A DNA stretch of 64,000 nucleotides, taken from NCBI RefSeq assembly GCF_021216675.1, contig NZ_CP086120.1:3147501-3211500 (forward strand). The letters are read 5' to 3'. The notes beneath the pieces are model-generated. The model saw only the letters and a program-made list of their open reading frames with translations, ran no database searches and was not told the origin of the DNA. Shown here piece by piece: positions 60,235-64,000 of the stretch; positions within the stretch are counted from its first letter, which is position 1, and each line of letters starts with the position of its first letter. The position numbers were made by a program, and so were the translations under genes. This DNA comes from Streptomyces gobiensis. GTDB taxonomy: Bacteria > Actinomycetota > Actinomycetes > Streptomycetales > Streptomycetaceae.

Positions 60235-61339
60235 GGTTCTCCTCCCTTGCAGGACCTTGACCGGCGAGGTCGTACAGCGTGCGTTCGAGGAACATCAGCA
60301 GACGGCCCTTGACCGCCCACATCTCGCCTTCGGGTACGGGCTCGGCCAGCCGCTCCAGCATGCGCCGGGTGGCCGGCAGGGCGGGGTGCGGGCGGCCGCC
60401 CCCGCATTCGCGCACACAGAGTGCGGTGCTCTTCAGCAGGCGGGCGTAATCGGCGCGGAACGACTCATCGAGTCCGTGTCCGTCCGGCGCCGAGGCGGCC
60501 CGCTCCAGGGAGCGGGCGAGCGCGGTCACGTCGGCCGCCACCCGCTCCAGGGTGGCCAGGATGCCCTGGTCCAGATGCCAGACCGTACGGCGCGCGCCTG
60601 CCCGGAAGTTCCATCGGAGGCTTTCATGTGCCTGGTCCAACGAGCCGCGCGCCTCCTGCAGCGCGGCCGTCATCGCATCCCGCCACCGAGGTCCCAGGAC
60701 CTCATCGGGGCGCTGGCCGTCGGCCACCGCCCTGGCCAGCCCGTCCAGGGCGGTGGTCAGCTCGCCACGCGCCCGCTCCAGCCCGGCCTCCGCGGGCCGC
60801 AGCCGCAGCGGCGGTACGAGCGTGGCGTTGAAAACGACCCCCACGGCCACCCCGACGGCGATCGCCACAAGATGCGGGACAAGCTCCGCCGTGAGGTGGC
60901 TGCGGTCCAGCAGCAGCACGAACAGCGCCGTAATCGGCGCGTGCGTACCAAAGTGCCCCAGCCGTTCATGGCTCCCCACGAGCACGGACAGCAGCACGAC
61001 GACGGCCAGCCCCAGCCATGTCGGCCCGATGGCGATCGTGGCGGGCAGCGCGACCAGGGCGCCCAGGGCACACCCCGCCGCGTACGCGGCGCCTGCCCGG
61101 AGAGACCGGAAGACGGTCGGGTGCACGACCAGGAGCGCGGCGAGGGCCGCCGGATAGGGGTGCGACTGGTTCAGCACCACCCGGCACAGCTGCCACGCCA
61201 GCGCCGCGGCCACGCTCGCCCGGGTCGCCACCACCAGTCGGCCTGCCCACGGGGAAACGCTGGCCCGGGCGGCCCAGGCCCGGAGTGCGTCAGTGACCCG
61301 GGGGCCTCCGAAGACCGCGGGTATGTGGCGTTCCTGCAC
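60209..61339 (-). CDS. FUSC-family (aromatic acid exporter-like) membrane protein
   Basis: 376 residues from GTG 61339 with GGAGGTGGAGG upstream. Six helices in the first half (VSPWAGRLVVATRASVAAAL, YPAALAALLVVHPTVFRSLR, LGLAVVVLLSVLVG ...), then a long helical cytoplasmic domain, as in half-length FUSC/ArAE proteins. Its stop lies inside the start of the phosphatase gene (26-nt overlap), so the two are translationally coupled. Substrate unknown. Confidence 0.82.
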   Translation of the reverse strand: MQERHIPAVFGGPRVTDALRAWAARASVSPWAGRLVVATRASVAAALAWQLCRVVLNQSHPYPAALAALLVVHPTVFRSLRAGAAYAAGCALGALVALPATIAIGPTWLGLAVVVLLSVLVGSHERLGHFGTHAPITALFVLLLDRSHLTAELVPHLVAIAVGVAVGVVFNATLVPPLRLRPAEAGLERARGELTTALDGLARAVADGQRPDEVLGPRWRDAMTAALQEARGSLDQAHESLRWNFRAGARRTVWHLDQGILATLERVAADVTALARSLERAASAPDGHGLDESFRADYARLLKSTALCVRECGGGRPHPALPATRRMLERLAEPVPEGEMWAVKGRLLMFLERTLYDLAGQGPAREENHAQVGSGY

Positions 61340-61477
61340 GCCGCCTCCACCTCCATCGTCGCTTGGGCATGGGCGCGTGGGCATGCGGAAGCCCGGGCCG
61401 ATGAGGTCCGGACTCGGGTAAGGGATTCATGCTGCGCCAGCCCCGCTGTCCATGTGTACCAAAGTGGTCTCTACATC

Positions 61478-61723
61478 TCAAAACGGACCAAATGGGTAAT
61501 CATGTGGTACGGGCTCCGCCATTGCCTGAGCGCATTTGTCGGCGTTGATATTGCTCAGCACCCAGGCGCCCACGGGTCCGTCCTGGGAGAGCCGGTTGAT
61601 CTCCGGCTGGGGAGTCGCCTGCGCCGATGGGGCGGGACCCAGGCCGAGGGCTGACGCCGCCGCAGCGACCAGCGCGGCCCGGAGCTTGTGCCGCGCTGAA
61701 CTGTACCTGCCTTGCGCACGCAT
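61478..61723 (-). CDS. Small secreted protein, hypothetical
   Basis: 81 residues. RHKLRAALVAAAASALGLGP with cleavage near AQA, then a ~43-residue mature part (TPQPEINRLSQDGPVGAWVL, SNINADKCAQAMAEPVPHDY) with one Cys. Resembles the small exported streptomycete proteins that end in a short acidic/aromatic tail. Function unknown. Confidence 0.62.
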   Translation of the reverse strand: MRAQGRYSSARHKLRAALVAAAASALGLGPAPSAQATPQPEINRLSQDGPVGAWVLSNINADKCAQAMAEPVPHDYPFGPF

Positions 61724-61862
61724 GGAATTCCTCCCTGACGCAAGTGGCTTCGCCGTAACCCCTTTAATTCCCTCATGCCCCTGGCATATACGAGGAAAGT
61801 TGAAACCTTCAGCGCAAGAACGCCAACTCGCCAGTTAACCCAGCGATTATGGTTGAACCTGG

Positions 61863-62834
61863 CTAGTCCCCTTCATCAACGGCCACCGCCTGAAAGGCAA
61901 CACGCCAGCCCAGACCTTGCCGGATGAGATCACCCGGCTCGCCAGGCCGGGCACACGGTACGTCCTGTGGAGCGGCGGACACGGGCTCGGGCTCGGGCCT
62001 CGGCTCCGGTTTCGGCACCTCCTTCCGCAGGTTCGGCTTCGCCCAGGCTGGCAGCGGCGGCAGATACCGCAGCAAGCGCTGCCGTACAAACCCTCTGGGC
62101 GAGCGCACCCCTTCGGGCGGCAGCCCCTGCGCGACCACGGCCCGGATGGTCTCCGGCCCCTCCCCCCGCAGCAGATAGTGCCCGGCGATCTGCGCCAACT
62201 CCCGTGCGTCATCACCCGACAGCACCAGCTCCGGCGTGGTCCGCCGCAGCCGCATCAACACCCCCTCAGCTCGCTCGGCATACGAGGCCAACGGCCCCGT
62301 CAACGCCGACAACCCCGGCGTGGGGACAGGGAGGGGGGTCTGGTCTACGTCTGTCTCGTGCCCCTCCGGGGGCCGCCGCCGGGCGGGCCGTGGAGCGGGC
62401 GAACCGGCGGCCGGTTTCGCCTGCCACTGAGCCGAGTTGAGAATCCGCACTCCCAGCCTCCGCGACTGGTCCGTGTCCTTGCCCAGCCGTGCGGCCTCCT
62501 CGGCCGCCGCCCACCCGTCCTCCACCTCCGCCTCGGTCCGCAACGGCACCAGCGACGCCATCCGCTGATCCCGGATCTGCCCCTCCCGGTTCTGCCGCTT
62601 CCGGGCATGCCAATGCCCATGCTCCCGCAGCGACTTACGGGCGGCGTTGGTCTTCTCCTTCCCCATCCGGAGCCCCCTGGCGACCGCGTCGCTGTTCCGC
62701 CCGTTCCGGGGCGGCAGCTTCACCATCGCCTGCAACAACCGGAACCCGGCATCGGACAGCCCGACCTCATCGATCAACGCTTCAGGGGTTTGGAGGAAGG
62801 GAGCACGCGCAGGCGCGCTAACATCGCAGTACAT
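61863..62834 (-). CDS. Helix-turn-helix (replication-initiator-like) protein
   Basis: 323 residues. The N-terminal winged helix (EALIDEVGLSDAGFRLLQAM, DAVARGLRMGKEKTNAARKS, LREHGHWHARKRQNREGQIR) resembles plasmid RepA/DnaD-like replication proteins of actinomycetes. The middle is Pro-rich, and the C-terminal region (LSGDDARELAQIAGHYLLRG) is helical. It might regulate or once have initiated replication of an integrated element. No integrase is in the window. Confidence 0.62.
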   Translation of the reverse strand: MYCDVSAPARAPFLQTPEALIDEVGLSDAGFRLLQAMVKLPPRNGRNSDAVARGLRMGKEKTNAARKSLREHGHWHARKRQNREGQIRDQRMASLVPLRTEAEVEDGWAAAEEAARLGKDTDQSRRLGVRILNSAQWQAKPAAGSPAPRPARRRPPEGHETDVDQTPLPVPTPGLSALTGPLASYAERAEGVLMRLRRTTPELVLSGDDARELAQIAGHYLLRGEGPETIRAVVAQGLPPEGVRSPRGFVRQRLLRYLPPLPAWAKPNLRKEVPKPEPRPEPEPVSAAPQDVPCARPGEPGDLIRQGLGWRVAFQAVAVDEGD

Positions 62835-62975
62835 CGTCAGTGGGCCTTATCCACTCGTCGGTGTAGGCCCTTGGCGCGGTGTTGTCAGCACTTGCCAAGG
62901 GCCGCTTCGTCACACAGGCGAAGCAGGTCGTCACCCAAAGTACACCGTCATAGCGCGTCCCGTACCGAATACGGG

Positions 62976-63362
62976 CTAGCTGCCCCCGCTGCCGTACGGG
63001 CGAGTGAGGACCTCCATAAGGTGCTTGCTCGGATCCTCGAAGTACAGGCCGCGCCCGCCATCGCGCCGGTTGATCTCACCGGGCTGCTGAAGGTTCTGGT
63101 CGGCGTAGTAGGGGATCCTCGCCTGCTGGATACGGGAGTAGATCTCGGTGAACTCGTCCTCGGACACCAGAAACGCGTAGTGCGTGGGCTGGACCGGTTC
63201 CGGACTGTCGTAGAAGTCCAGCTGAAGGTCGTCGTTGACGACGACGGGGCGGAACGAGCCGAAGGGGACTCCGAATTCAAGTCCCAGGACGGTGGCGAGA
63301 AACTCTGCGGACTCTTCCTTGTCGTCAGACATGACGACCGCGTGGTTGAGTTGTACTGACAC
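62976..63362 (-). CDS. VOC-superfamily (glyoxalase-like) protein
   Basis: 128 residues from GTG 63362 with GGAGG upstream. LNHAVVMSDDKEESAEFLAT, VLGLEFG and THYAFLVSEDEF then RGLYFEDPSKHLMEVLTRPY give two beta-alpha-beta-beta-beta units with the metal-position H (HAV), H (THYAF) and E (HLMEVLT). A dioxygenase or resistance protein; reaction unknown. Confidence 0.83.
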   Translation of the reverse strand: MSVQLNHAVVMSDDKEESAEFLATVLGLEFGVPFGSFRPVVVNDDLQLDFYDSPEPVQPTHYAFLVSEDEFTEIYSRIQQARIPYYADQNLQQPGEINRRDGGRGLYFEDPSKHLMEVLTRPYGSGGS

Positions 63363-63470
63363 TCTGCGTTGCCTCCAGGGCAAATCGCCGGAACCTCGTG
63401 CCCCTCACCCTGCCGGTGACCGGGGTTTGATTCCGCACCAGCATCCTAGGCAAGGGGCCTCGGCGGCTGT

Positions 63471-63959
63471 CTACCCTTTTACCGCGAGCCGGGTCACGCC
63501 CTGCGGCCAGACGACCCGTACAGGTACAGCCGTGCGCTGCGCGTACGCCACAACGTCGGCGGTGCCGCCGTATCCGCGTGCTGGCTCGCCGTCCCATACG
63601 GCGATCAGGTGGTCGATCAGGCCGACCAGGATTTCGCCGCCGACCATATGGGCCTGCGGATCTGATGCGTCCAGCCCGGCGTGATGAACCTGGGCCGCTT
63701 GCTCCATCAGCTCGTCATAGGTGGCGTGATGCCACTCGGGCAGGCTGTCGCGGTAGCCGTTGCAGGGCACGACGACCTCGATACGGCCGCCGTGGTCAAG
63801 CACGGATTGGGCGAACCACGCATCAGGACCGTCTGCGATGCAGGAGACGCCCACGAGATCGTCCGGACGGTAGTTCCGCATCTCGGCCCGCAGGGCGGCG
63901 TGGACCAGCTCACCGGCCTCCTCCGGCAGCCCGCGGTGCCCGGTTATCCCTATACGCAT
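63471..63959 (-). CDS. SLOG/Rossmann-like nucleotide-binding protein
   Basis: 162 residues; GAAAGGGG before ATG. MRIGITGHRGLPEEAGELVH, DDLVGVSCIADGPDAWFAQS, IEVVVPCNGYRD, LIDHLIAVWDGEPARGYGGT then ADVVAYAQ form a DprA/LOG-like Rossmann fold with the usual GGT segment. SLOG proteins bind nucleotide-derived ligands. No partner effector gene is seen at the window end. Confidence 0.78.
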   Translation of the reverse strand: MRIGITGHRGLPEEAGELVHAALRAEMRNYRPDDLVGVSCIADGPDAWFAQSVLDHGGRIEVVVPCNGYRDSLPEWHHATYDELMEQAAQVHHAGLDASDPQAHMVGGEILVGLIDHLIAVWDGEPARGYGGTADVVAYAQRTAVPVRVVWPQGVTRLAVKG

Positions 63960-64000
63960 CGTGTCCCCTTTCTACTCGCGAAGCCCCCGCGCAGGGTGCG

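Overview
The window is about 64 kb of high-GC actinobacterial chromosome, almost certainly Streptomyces or a close relative. Supporting signs are very GC-rich third codon positions, frequent GTG starts, a 23S-5S rRNA end of streptomycete type, and marker genes: rsiG (anti-sigma factor for the sporulation sigma factor WhiG), a Nur-type Fur regulator, the pstSCAB-pit phosphate cluster, DUF397 and SCO6880-family proteins, and several SpoIIE-type PP2C phosphatases.

Layout. 1-1854: 3' part of a 23S gene, 5S and a strong terminator. 1983-2749: two small DUF2267/DUF2795 genes. 2799-9384 (minus): a tight five-gene operon resembling the core of a type IV secretion machine (VirB8-, VirB6-, split VirB4- and VirD4-like) with no relaxase; the VirD4-like protein has lost its Walker A motif. 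Probable VirB2-like and VirB1-like partners lie near 28.9-31.3 kb. Between the two parts, 9.5-25.6 kb is a mosaic accessory region: a small-gene/GntR locus, three Uma2-family nuclease genes that each carry the same inverted-repeat motif upstream, an operon of two related secreted proteins followed by an ABC transporter, a lower-GC T7SS-type polymorphic toxin with immunity-like genes and a broken WXG100 partner, an RHH-PIN toxin-antitoxin pair, and secreted cell-wall proteins. 26.0-27.3 kb carries a stand-alone EF-Tu gene beside a decayed NmrA-like gene.

27.8-44 kb is mostly core: an O-methyltransferase, the bifunctional lytic transglycosylase/NlpC protein, PAP2 phosphatase, lipoprotein, CsoR, DUF47-Pit, pstBACS with a PHO box, an NlpC/P60 hydrolase and a REC-PP2C phosphatase. 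44-50.7 kb holds an XRE regulator with its own palindrome, a decayed TnsA-like gene, an ECF sigma/membrane-protein pair, ankyrin, Eis-type acetyltransferase and asparaginase genes. 50.7-64 kb holds rsiG, dtd, a ygfZ-like gene, nur, an ABC-2 exporter, proC, two convergent PP2C phosphatases, a FUSC-family protein and several small genes.

Two near-identical inverted copies of a ~140-bp GC-rich repeat sit at 30.1 and 35.8 kb. The strongest candidates for something undescribed are the secreted-pair/ABC operon (11.8-15.3 kb), the shared Uma2 upstream element, and the toxin locus ending in a caspase-like domain. All functional statements come from reading translations and motifs; no database search was run.
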